The position numbers and the translations under genes are program-made. Shown here piece by piece: positions 7,302-13,921 of a stretch of 19,975 nucleotides of DNA. The stretch lies in NCBI GenBank assembly GCA_041674525.1, contig JBAYVN010000045.1, positions 1 to 19,975 on the forward strand, in the 5' to 3' direction. The notes under the pieces were generated by a model. That model ran no database searches, had not been told where the DNA came from, and saw nothing but the letters and a program-made list of their open reading frames with translations. The stretch's first letter is position 1. Each line of letters opens with the position of its first letter. Origin of the DNA: SHYQ01 sp041674525. Its GTDB lineage: Bacteria > Chloroflexota > Dehalococcoidia > UBA2979.

Positions 7302-7739
7302 ATGACCGGCAACAGGATCAGGCCCGCTCGCGGCCTGCTGCTTGCCCTCGCCACCACATCCGCGGTCCTCGCGATCGCGTGCAGCGGCGCGGCGGGATCG
7401 AAGGCGGGCGCCACGAGCGCCAGTGAGCCGAACGCACCCGCCCCGGCGGCGGCGACACCGCCGCCTCCGACGGGCGATCCCGAGAAGGATCTAATCGCCC
7501 GGGGTGAGGTGATCTTCCAGCAGACCGCCGGCGGCGGCGCCGGCTGCAAGATGTGCCATGGCGTGACGGGGCGCGGCGACGGTGTGGCCAACCTCGGCGC
7601 ACCGAACATCCGCGGCCTCGACATCACCCGCATTCGCCCCGCGTTGAACGGCGGCGTGCCGGTGATGCAATTCATCAAGCTGAACGATGACGAGATGGAG
7701 GCCGTGGCGGCCTACGTCAAGTCGCTCGGCGGCCAGTAG
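7302..7739 (+). CDS. Monoheme c-type cytochrome lipoprotein (first of a tandem pair)
   Basis: 145 aa. The signal peptide ends at a lipobox Cys27 (LAIAC), followed by a Ser/Ala/Pro-rich linker (28-58) and a class I cytochrome c domain. Heme attachment is CKMCH at 82-86; the likely axial Met is Met122 (GVPVMQF). The C-terminal helix LNDDEMEAVAAYVKSL is typical of the family. It should be tethered to the outside of the membrane by lipid and carry single electrons. It shares a domain plan and motifs (DPxxxLxARGxVIF, RGLDIxRxRxAL, KLNDxxxEAVxAY) with the next gene, so the two arose by duplication. A weak purine-rich ribosome site precedes the ATG. Confidence 0.92.
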   Translation: MTGNRIRPARGLLLALATTSAVLAIACSGAAGSKAGATSASEPNAPAPAAATPPPPTGDPEKDLIARGEVIFQQTAGGGAGCKMCHGVTGRGDGVANLGAPNIRGLDITRIRPALNGGVPVMQFIKLNDDEMEAVAAYVKSLGGQ

Positions 7740-7766
7740 CGCCGCTGCCAGGAAAGGTCACGCACC

Positions 7767-8237
7767 GTGAACACGTGGAGAGCACGTCGTACCGGCGCCA
7801 TCACGCTCGCCGTCCTCGCGGCCATCGCGACCAGCGCTGCATGCGGCGGCGGGGCGGCCTCGGACACCCCGGCCTCCCCCGCGAGCACCTCCGCGAGCGC
7901 GCCCGCCCCGTCGAGTGCCTCGGGCGGCGCCGCCGCGCCAGCCGCCGCTGCACCCGCAACCGGCGCCGCCGCGTCAGGCGGGGGCGACCCGCTGCTCGCA
8001 CGCGGGAAGGTGATCTTCGAGAAGGAGGCAGGTGGCGTGGGCTGCGCGGCCTGCCACGGCATGGACGGCAAGGGCAACGGCCCCGCAGGCGTCGCCGCCC
8101 CGCCGAACCGCGGACTGGATATCGATCGCGTTCGCACCGCACTCGCGAACGTCGAGTTGATGAAGATCGTGAAGTTGAATGATGCCGACCTCGAGGCCGT
8201 GGTCGCATACCTGGCCTACCTCGGCAAGCAGCCGTAG
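7767..8237 (+). CDS. Monoheme c-type cytochrome lipoprotein (second of a tandem pair)
   Basis: 156 aa, GTG start with GGAAAGG upstream, 27 nt after the first cytochrome. Lipobox Cys26 (TSAAC) is followed by a long Ala/Pro/Ser linker (27-73), heme motif CAACH (93-97), the GKGNGPAGVAAPPNRG loop and probable axial Met132 (VELMKIVKL). Clearly a paralogue of its upstream neighbour but with a longer linker and a different heme-motif interior (AA instead of KM), so the two may differ in potential and partner. Expected role: relay between the flavin/cupredoxin proteins and the propeller or an external acceptor. Confidence 0.92.
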   Translation: MNTWRARRTGAITLAVLAAIATSAACGGGAASDTPASPASTSASAPAPSSASGGAAAPAAAAPATGAAASGGGDPLLARGKVIFEKEAGGVGCAACHGMDGKGNGPAGVAAPPNRGLDIDRVRTALANVELMKIVKLNDADLEAVVAYLAYLGKQP

Positions 8238-8255
8238 TCTGCTGGGAGGCACCCG

Positions 8256-8804
8256 ATGATCCGGCGATGGCGGGCGCGCGCACGGTGGCTGGTTCTTCCC
8301 TCGCTGGCCGCGATTGCGCTCGCCATCGCCGGCTGCGGCCTGGCTCCCGCCAACGCGGGCGCGCGCATCTACCCGGACTCAGAGGCCCCGGCCGTCACCG
8401 TCAACATCGACGTGTCGGAGCAGGGCTACGAGCCCATCGACGTTCGCGTGCCCGCGGGCCCGAGCATCCAGCTGATCCTGCGCAACCGCTCGAAGGATGA
8501 GTACCACTACCGCGTCCAGGGGCTGGACGCGACGCAGATCCTCTGGCTCGCCCCCAGGGAGGACATGACTCGAGAGGCGGGCGTCACCGACGACGAGCAC
8601 GGGGCCCATCATGCCAAGGACTTCATCGACTGGCGCGGCACCTCGCCGGGCGGAGTCAAGCCGACATTGACCGAGGTGCATGCGTACGTTGCCGGCACCG
8701 GTGTGGATGTCCTGCGCTTCTATGCGCTCAAGCCCGGCACCTACCAGGTCGTCGACCCGCTGCACCCGGCGCTCCACGGCACCCTGACGGTGTTCGTGCC
8801 GTGA
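8256..8804 (+). CDS. Cupredoxin-like lipoprotein lacking the copper Cys
   Basis: 182 aa. Lipobox Cys27 (AIAGC), then a cupredoxin-like beta sandwich: TVNIDVSEQGYEPIDVRVPAG matches the first strands of the fold, His84 (DEYHYRV) sits where the first type-1 copper His lies, and the end GTYQVVDPLHPALHGTLTVF aligns with the copper loop. The ligand Cys is replaced by Asp167, while His170 and His174 remain; a His-rich insert HGAHH (115-119) and His142 are extra. A classical blue-copper site is therefore impossible; a His/Asp site of another type, a copper chaperone role, or a metal-free scaffold remain possible. The ATG is preceded by GGGAGG (6-nt spacing). It lies 18 nt after the second cytochrome and overlaps the FMN-binding gene by 4 nt. 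Confidence 0.8.
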   Translation: MIRRWRARARWLVLPSLAAIALAIAGCGLAPANAGARIYPDSEAPAVTVNIDVSEQGYEPIDVRVPAGPSIQLILRNRSKDEYHYRVQGLDATQILWLAPREDMTREAGVTDDEHGAHHAKDFIDWRGTSPGGVKPTLTEVHAYVAGTGVDVLRFYALKPGTYQVVDPLHPALHGTLTVFVP

Positions 8805-9349
8805 GCGAGCGGGGCGCGGACCGCTGGGCGGGAGCGGTGCACCCGTTCCGGCTCCGGCTGCCGCCGCGGGGACGCCGGATCTCGCGCGGCCTGGTCGCAC
8901 TGAGCTCATCGGCGATCCTCGCGGTGTACGCGGCCGGGTACATGGAGACGCGCTTCCCGGACGACCAGCGTGATCTGCAGGCGCTCGCCGCGATCGCCAC
9001 TGCCGGCCCCGGGCCATCAACGCCCCCTGCGGGCACGGCCCCCGTGGCTCGCCCGACGCCTCCGCCGCTCTCCGAGGCCTCTCCCTACCGCGACGGTGCC
9101 TACCCGGGCACCGGCCGGGGCCCCCACGGCACGATCGACGTCGAGGTGGTGATCGAGGGTGGACTCATTGTCTCGGCGGAGATCACGGAGTGCGGCACGC
9201 GGTACCCCTGCGACCGCATCGTCTCGCTGCCACCGCAGGTGATCGAGCTGCAGGGGATCATGAACATCACGCGGGTGACTGGCGCCACGGACAGCACGTA
9301 CGCGTACGTCCGCGCCGTCAACGACGCGCTGCGCAAGGCGGCGCTGTGA
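8801..9349 (+). CDS. Membrane-anchored FMN-binding domain protein (RnfG/NqrC/NosR-type flavin domain)
   Basis: 182 aa, GTG start overlapping the previous stop as GTGA. One N-terminal helix (31-47) preceded by basic residues including a twin Arg (GRRISRG), a Pro-rich linker (66-92), and an FMN-binding domain (95-180) starting YRDGAYPGTGRGPHG. The covalent attachment motif is TGAT (160-163), with Thr163 the expected flavinylated residue; the Asp usual three residues before this motif is Thr157. A Cys pair (CGTRYPC, 131-137) may form a disulfide near the flavin. In Rnf, Nqr and NosR such domains pass electrons across or along the outer membrane face. The following ApbE gene supplies the modifying enzyme. 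Confidence 0.9.
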   Translation: MSERGADRWAGAVHPFRLRLPPRGRRISRGLVALSSSAILAVYAAGYMETRFPDDQRDLQALAAIATAGPGPSTPPAGTAPVARPTPPPLSEASPYRDGAYPGTGRGPHGTIDVEVVIEGGLIVSAEITECGTRYPCDRIVSLPPQVIELQGIMNITRVTGATDSTYAYVRAVNDALRKAAL

Positions 9350-10281
9350 TCGAGGCAGCCGCCGTCCGCACGGCGCAGCTGCGCGTCTTCATGGACACGG
9401 CGGTCCACATGGAGGCGTGGTCACGCGATCCGGAGGCCGCGCGCGCAGCGATCTCCCGGGCGTTCAACTGGTTCCACCTCGTGGAGACCTCGTGCAGCCG
9501 TTTTGACAGCACCAGCGAGCTGTCGAGGCTCTCTTCCACCGTCGATGTCCCGGTGCCGGTGAGCGAGCTGCTCTTCCAGCTGCTCCAGGTCGCGCTCGTC
9601 ATCGCGGAGATCAGCGGCGGGGCGTTCGATCCCACCGTGGGCGACGCCATGGTGCGCGCCGGCTTCCGCTACGCTTACCGGAACGGGGCGTCATCGAGTC
9701 CGCGGGGCGCGACGGACAGCGCACCGGCCGGCCGCGTCTCGTATCGCGACATCGTCCTCGATCCGGAGCAGCGCACCGTCACGCTGCGCGCGCCAATGAC
9801 GCTCGACCTCGGCGCGATCGCGAAGGGCCTCGCCGTCGATCTCGCCAGCCGGGAGCTGCACGCCTTCCCGAACCACATCGTGAACGCCGGCGGCGACATC
9901 GTGGCGCGCGGGGCCCCTCCCGGGGAGGCCGCGTGGCCGATGGAGATCCGCGACCCGCTCGCGCCGGACCGTGCCTATCGCGTGCTGCACGTGCGCGACC
10001 TGGCGGTGTGCACGTCGGGGGGCTACCTGCGCCGCCGCCCGGACGGCGCCGAGGGGCACCACATCATCGACCGCGCCTCCGGGGGCTCCCCTCGCCTGCT
10101 CGCCAGCGCCACCGTCCTCGCCACGAGCGCGGCGGTGGCCGACGCTCTGGCGACGGCGGTGTACGTCCTCGGCCCCGCGCGTGCACTGCCCATGCTCGCG
10201 CACTTCGAGGTGGAGGCGCTCCTGATCGATCCCGGCGGCGCGGCCATCGAGACGCCGGGGCTGCGGGCGGCGATCGGGTGA
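9346..10281 (+). CDS. apbE: FAD:protein FMN transferase (ApbE family)
   Basis: 311 aa from a GTG overlapping the previous stop as GTGA. Family motifs in order: FMDTAVHM near the N-terminus (15-22), DLGAIAKGLAVD (154-165), NAGGDI (180-185), HHIID (238-242) and TSAAVADALATAVYVLG with the Mg-binding Asp266. ApbE cleaves FAD and joins FMN to Ser/Thr in DxxSGAT-like sites; the preceding gene's TGAT is the evident substrate. Oddly, no signal peptide or lipobox is visible: the chain starts directly with the folded domain, so flavinylation may occur in the cytoplasm before export of the substrate, unless an unusual upstream start exists (an open frame runs back to 9190 but overlaps the FMN-binding gene and has no signal-like sequence). 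Confidence 0.92.
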   Translation: MIEAAAVRTAQLRVFMDTAVHMEAWSRDPEAARAAISRAFNWFHLVETSCSRFDSTSELSRLSSTVDVPVPVSELLFQLLQVALVIAEISGGAFDPTVGDAMVRAGFRYAYRNGASSSPRGATDSAPAGRVSYRDIVLDPEQRTVTLRAPMTLDLGAIAKGLAVDLASRELHAFPNHIVNAGGDIVARGAPPGEAAWPMEIRDPLAPDRAYRVLHVRDLAVCTSGGYLRRRPDGAEGHHIIDRASGGSPRLLASATVLATSAAVADALATAVYVLGPARALPMLAHFEVEALLIDPGGAAIETPGLRAAIG

Positions 10282-11135
10282 GCGCGTGGGCAACGCGGGG
10301 GACGCGGGCCGGGCGCGCGATGGCCTCCATCCGGCACGCGCTGCGATCGCCGAAAGGCTACATGCTGGCCCTCGTGCTGTCGCTCGCCGCGCTGGGGTCG
10401 GCCGCGACCGGCGCGGGGCAGACGCTCCCCGGGCTCGCCGCGAGCGTGGCGGCGGCAGCCGTCACCGACGTCCTCGCGCGGGCCGCGACACGCCGCGCGT
10501 TCGAGTTCCCCGGCGGTGCGATCCTGACCGGGCTCGTGGTCGCGATGATCCTGGATCCGTACGCTCCCGTGCACGTCGCGGCGGTGGCGGCGGCGACCGG
10601 CATCGCCGCGAAGCACCTGCTCCGAGCCGGTTCCGCGAACATCTTCAACCCGGCCGTGCTGGGACTCGTGCTGGCGCACCTGCTGTTTGGACAGGGCGAA
10701 AGCTGGTGGGGCGCACTCCCCGGCTACGGCGTTCTCGGGCTGCTCGTCGTCCTCCTCCCCGGCATCTGGATCGCGGACTACGTGAACAAGTTGCCGCTGG
10801 TGCTCACGTTCCTCGGGACGTACTTCAGCCTGTTCACGCTCACCGGGCTCGGCCCCGCGGGCATCGAGGTCGCCGAGATCTTCCGATCGCCCGGCGTGCA
10901 CATGGCGGTCTTCTTCGCGTTCTACATGCTCGACGATCCGCCGACGAGCCCGGCGCGCTACCGGGACCAGCTCTGGTACGGCGCGCTAGTGGCCGCGATG
11001 GCGTACGCGCTGTTCATGACGACCGGCGTCGTCTATTACCTGGTCGGCGCGCTGCTCGCGGGCAACGTGGCGAACAGCCTGCGCGTGGCGGTTCGAATCC
11101 GGCAGCAGCACGCCCCCGGCGCGGCGGCCCAGTAG
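10278..11135 (+). CDS. RnfD/NqrB-like polytopic membrane protein
   Basis: 285 aa from a GTG overlapping the ApbE stop as GTGA; an ATG 14 codons later (10320) is an alternative. About eight to ten hydrophobic segments. Family signs: FPGGAILTGLVVAMILDP (77-94), SANIFNPAVLGLVLA (119-133) and DDPPTSP (219-225), matching the RnfD/NqrB signatures around the quinone/flavin region. No SGAT-type flavinylation motif is visible, unlike true RnfD/NqrB, so the only covalent FMN is in the separate subunit. None of the soluble or other Rnf subunits (RnfB, C, A, E) is present. Likely role: membrane base that moves electrons from quinol or a cytoplasmic donor to the exported FMN protein. End of the operon. 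Confidence 0.87.
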   Translation: MSAWATRGTRAGRAMASIRHALRSPKGYMLALVLSLAALGSAATGAGQTLPGLAASVAAAAVTDVLARAATRRAFEFPGGAILTGLVVAMILDPYAPVHVAAVAAATGIAAKHLLRAGSANIFNPAVLGLVLAHLLFGQGESWWGALPGYGVLGLLVVLLPGIWIADYVNKLPLVLTFLGTYFSLFTLTGLGPAGIEVAEIFRSPGVHMAVFFAFYMLDDPPTSPARYRDQLWYGALVAAMAYALFMTTGVVYYLVGALLAGNVANSLRVAVRIRQQHAPGAAAQ

Positions 11136-11193
11136 CGCCTCGTTCCAGCGGGCGTGCCTCGACGCCGCGTGTGCCCGCGACCTGCGCACGGCC

Positions 11194-11207
11194 CGAGTGG
11201 CCACTCG
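11194..11207. repeat. 14-bp perfect palindrome between convergent genes
   Basis: CGAGTGGCCACTCG is its own reverse complement. It lies in the 106-nt gap between the RnfD-like gene and the 2-hydroxy-acid oxidase gene, which face each other. It could contribute to termination or be a protein-binding site; no T-tract is adjacent. Confidence 0.4.
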
Positions 11208-11241
11208 AACGGTGACGCCCGGCGCGGGACGCCGTGCATCG

Positions 11242-12336
11242 CTAGACGATGCGGTCGCCCGGGATGTTCGGCCAGGAGCTCATCTCGTGGGCCGGCGTCA
11301 CGGGCGTCGTCGTGCAGACGTACTGCGGCCCGAGCTGGCCGACACGCGTCACGCCCAGCAGGCCCATGGCCGAGCGGAGCTCGTCCTCGAGGATCTCCAG
11401 GACGCGGACCAGCCCGTCCTTCCCCGCGGCGGCCAGGCCCCACCCCTGCAGCCGCCCGATCGCGACTGCCGTCGCGCCGAGGGAGAGCGCCTTCAATACA
11501 TCCGTGCCCCGGTGGATGCCGCCATCGACGACGATCTCGGCGCGGCCGCCCACCGCGGCCACGATCTCGGGCAGGGCGTCGGCGCTCGCGCGCGCGTGGT
11601 CGAGTTGCCGACCGCCGTGGTTCGAGACCCAGATCACGCTCGCGCCGTGCTCCACGGCAAGCGCCGCGTCCTCGGCCGTCTGGATGCCCTTCAGCAGGAG
11701 CGGCACCCCGGACATCTCGCGGTAGCGGTCGATCGATTCCCAGGTGACCATCGCACCGTACGCGGGCGGCGGCGCCTGGCCGGCTCGCGCAGCGCCGGAT
11801 GGCGTGTTCGCCCCGATACTCAGCATCGGCCGCTCGCGCCGCGAACCGACCGCCGTGTCGACGGTGATCGTGAGCGCCGAGTACCCGGCGGCCTTCATCC
11901 GCCCGATCATCATCCGCTCCCAGTCCCGGTCGCCGCGGATGTAGAGCTGAAGCAGTTTGGTGCTGTCCGGTGCGGCGGAGGCGATCTCCTCCAGCTCGTG
12001 CCCCGCGACGGAGCTGACCACCGGTACGGTCCCGAACTCGGCGGTAGCCTCGACGACCGCGCCCGCGCCAGTGGGCGTCAGTTGATCGAGCCCACCGACG
12101 GGCGCCGCGATCACCGGGATGCGCAGCCGGTGACCGAGCAGCGTCGTCGAGGTGTCCACGTCCGAGACGTCGACGAGCACGCGCGGCTTGAATGCCAGCC
12201 GGTCCCACCCGGCCCGGTTCTGCCGCAGCGCCGTCTCCGACTCGGAGCCACCCACCAGGTAGTCCCACGCGCCCTGCGCCAGGCGCTTCCTGGCCTCGAG
12301 GATGATCGGCTCCACCGTCGCGAAGTTGACCGGCAC
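11242..12336 (-). CDS. FMN-dependent alpha-hydroxy-acid oxidase/dehydrogenase
   Basis: 364 aa TIM-barrel enzyme of the glycolate oxidase / lactate oxidase / lactate 2-monooxygenase family, oxidising (S)-2-hydroxy acids to 2-oxo acids using FMN. Active-site residues: Tyr26 (WDYLVGG), Tyr132 (LQLYIRGD), Arg166/167 after TVDT, Lys216 (LLLKGI), catalytic His240 and Arg243 in SNHGGRQLD, and the FMN-phosphate site DGGIHRGTD with GR at 294-295. The stretch around residues 170-200 is the variable loop 4 region. GTG start with GGGAGG 7 nt upstream. No fused cytochrome b2 or membrane segment, so it is a soluble cytoplasmic form. Substrate not determined. Confidence 0.92.
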   Translation of the reverse strand: MPVNFATVEPIILEARKRLAQGAWDYLVGGSESETALRQNRAGWDRLAFKPRVLVDVSDVDTSTTLLGHRLRIPVIAAPVGGLDQLTPTGAGAVVEATAEFGTVPVVSSVAGHELEEIASAAPDSTKLLQLYIRGDRDWERMMIGRMKAAGYSALTITVDTAVGSRRERPMLSIGANTPSGAARAGQAPPPAYGAMVTWESIDRYREMSGVPLLLKGIQTAEDAALAVEHGASVIWVSNHGGRQLDHARASADALPEIVAAVGGRAEIVVDGGIHRGTDVLKALSLGATAVAIGRLQGWGLAAAGKDGLVRVLEILEDELRSAMGLLGVTRVGQLGPQYVCTTTPVTPAHEMSSWPNIPGDRIV

Positions 12337-12389
12337 CTTCGTACCTCCCGCGTGCTCACCGCCGCCCCGGCATCTCGCCGGGCGCGGTC

Positions 12390-12395
12390 ATCATA
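12390..12395 (-). promoter_or_regulatory. Possible -10 element for the hydroxy-acid oxidase gene
   Basis: Reading leftward, TATGAT matches five of six -10 consensus bases and lies about 53 nt before the GTG start. No good -35 is found 16-18 nt upstream, so this is tentative. Confidence 0.35.
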
Positions 12396-12540
12396 CGAGC
12401 AGCGGTGACCGCCAGTGCGCCGGGGCCCCGGGAAGGGGGTGCATGCGCGTCGCGGCCGGGGCGATTTCATAGGTCGCCGCCGTCCCCGGGGATGGGCATC
12501 CTCGGGGCGCGGTCGGCACGACTCCCGAGTAGGCGCACGG

Positions 12541-12569
12541 CGAGGGCGAGGCTTCACGCCTCGCCCTCG
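12541..12569 (-). terminator. Perfect 12-bp hairpin after the luciferase-like gene
   Basis: CGAGGGCGAGGC (12541-12552) pairs with GCCTCGCCCTCG (12558-12569) around a 5-nt loop. It lies 33 nt beyond the stop of the leftward oxidoreductase gene and before the next leftward gene, where a terminator is expected. There is no T-tract in either direction. Confidence 0.65.
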
Positions 12570-12601
12570 TCGGGATTCACCGCGAACGGTGGAATGCGCC
12601 G

Positions 12602-13738
12602 CTACGCCCTCGCGGTGCTCGCGGCGGATCGCATCGGACCGTCCATCCCGTGGATGTCGTCGCCGAACGGCCGGTGCAGCGTGCCTTCGAAGTCCATCTC
12701 GATGGGCGTCGTGTCCTTGCTGAGCTTCGGCAGCACGTGCTCGGCGACCAGCTCCATCTGCTGCAGCTGGAGCTGCAGGTTGTTCAGCCCCCGGAAGTTG
12801 TAGGACGGGAGCCAGATGAGGGCCATGTCCATGCCCAGCGCCTCCTGGTGCCGCAACTGGTCGACGTAGTCGTCCACGAGCGTCAGGTGGTAGTCGGACA
12901 TGTACACGCGCTCTTCGCCCTCGGCCAGCCGCTCGGGCTGCGAGGTCGGCCGGTCGACGCCGCGCGGCGTGACGCCCTTCGTCACCACCTGGCCGGCTTC
13001 CTCGCGGCTGGTGGTGAGATGCGCCCGGTTCATGCACATCTGGAAGGGCCGGCCGGAGCGACCGTTCTCCTTCCAGCGCCGCTCCAGGTCATCGATGTTC
13101 GCCTGGTACTTCGCCACCGACTCCGGATCCTTGGTGTTGAAGCCCTCGATGTTCCCCTGGTACATCTTCGCGATGTCACGGCGCGGACCGGGGCCGTGCG
13201 ACCCGTAGATGATCGGCGGGTACGGCTGCGTGGTGGGCCGCACGGAGATGGTCATGTCCGTGAAGTCCGAGTACTTCCCGTGGAAGGACGCGACCTGGTT
13301 CTTCCACAGCTCGCGCATGCACTCCACGTACTCGCGCGTCATCTCGCCGCGCTTCGTGATGTCCAGGCCGAGCGACTTGAACTCGAACTCCTGGTAGCCG
13401 GAGCCGGCGCCGATCATCAGGCGCCCACCCGAGAGCGAGTCCAGCGTCGCCACCATCTTCGCCTGCAGCACCGGCGGGCGGTACGGGATCACGTTGATGG
13501 CCTGGGTGAGGATGGGCTTCCACCCCTGCGCGTTCGTAACGGCGGCGACGTAGCACATCGCCATGTACTGCTCCATGTAGCCGTTGCCCATGCCGGCGTA
13601 CTGGGCGCGCGTGATGATCACGTGGTCGACGAAGGACAGGGCATCGAAGCCCAACTCCTTGGCCTTCAGGCAGACGTCCCAGATGGCGTCGTCCCGGAAC
13701 CATCGTGCGTAGTTCGGCATCATCAGCCCGATCTTCAC
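12602..13738 (-). CDS. LLM-class (luciferase-like) flavin-dependent oxidoreductase
   Basis: 378 aa. The N-terminus VKIGLMMPNY begins the bacterial-luciferase barrel; further family signs are LGFDALSFVDHV, NVIPYRPPVLQAKMVATLDSL (start of the conserved flavin-site region), SGGRLMIGAGSGYQEFE and the Tyr-rich IIYGSHGPG. Members use FMNH2 or F420H2 to oxidise or reduce small organics; cofactor and substrate cannot be read from sequence alone. The GTG start at 13738 is preferred to the in-frame ATG at 13843: the longer N-terminus (35 residues) is Ser/Arg-rich and non-homologous looking, and a promoter-like TTGACT...GATACA lies within it. AAGGG sits upstream of the GTG. A separate transcription unit, bounded by hairpins on both sides. 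Confidence 0.88.
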   Translation of the reverse strand: MKIGLMMPNYARWFRDDAIWDVCLKAKELGFDALSFVDHVIITRAQYAGMGNGYMEQYMAMCYVAAVTNAQGWKPILTQAINVIPYRPPVLQAKMVATLDSLSGGRLMIGAGSGYQEFEFKSLGLDITKRGEMTREYVECMRELWKNQVASFHGKYSDFTDMTISVRPTTQPYPPIIYGSHGPGPRRDIAKMYQGNIEGFNTKDPESVAKYQANIDDLERRWKENGRSGRPFQMCMNRAHLTTSREEAGQVVTKGVTPRGVDRPTSQPERLAEGEERVYMSDYHLTLVDDYVDQLRHQEALGMDMALIWLPSYNFRGLNNLQLQLQQMELVAEHVLPKLSKDTTPIEMDFEGTLHRPFGDDIHGMDGPMRSAASTARA

Positions 13739-13812
13739 CGTACTGCCCTTCGACTGCGCAACGCGCCCGCTCCCGCGGAGGTTCGCGCTGCTCGATAGAG
13801 ATGTCTTCGCCT

Positions 13813-13840
13813 TGTATCCGAACCGGGGCAGCCGAGTCAA
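13813..13840 (-). promoter_or_regulatory. Sigma70-like promoter for the luciferase-like gene
   Basis: Reading leftward, TTGACT (13840-13835, five of six -35 bases) is followed by a 16-nt spacer and GATACA (13818-13813, three of six -10 bases). Transcription would start near 13806, leaving about 68 nt of leader to the GTG at 13738. Confidence 0.45.
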
Positions 13841-13867
13841 CACATCTGTGATATGCCCGGCTGCCCC
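13825..13867 (-). terminator. Inverted repeat downstream of the substrate-binding protein gene
   Basis: GGGGCAGCCG (13825-13834) and CGGCTGCCCC (13858-13867) are a perfect 10-bp inverted repeat separated by 23 nt. It lies 54 nt past the stop of the leftward substrate-binding protein gene and could end its transcript. It also overlaps the spacer and encloses the -35 of the next promoter, so an operator role is equally possible. Confidence 0.4.
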
Positions 13868-13921
13868 CCGGTGCCCCGAATCCGGAGTCGGATCGGGACT
13901 GCCATCGGCGTGCGTCAGGGC

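Noticed and set aside
8801..11135. A complete Rnf or Na+-NQR complex
   Set aside because: Only RnfD-like and RnfG-like parts are present; no RnfA, B, C, E or NqrF homologue is in the window.
13739..13843. Longer N-terminus for the luciferase-like oxidoreductase
   Set aside because: The added 35 residues are Ser/Arg/Lys-rich, overlap a promoter-like sequence, and precede the typical family start VKIGLMMP.
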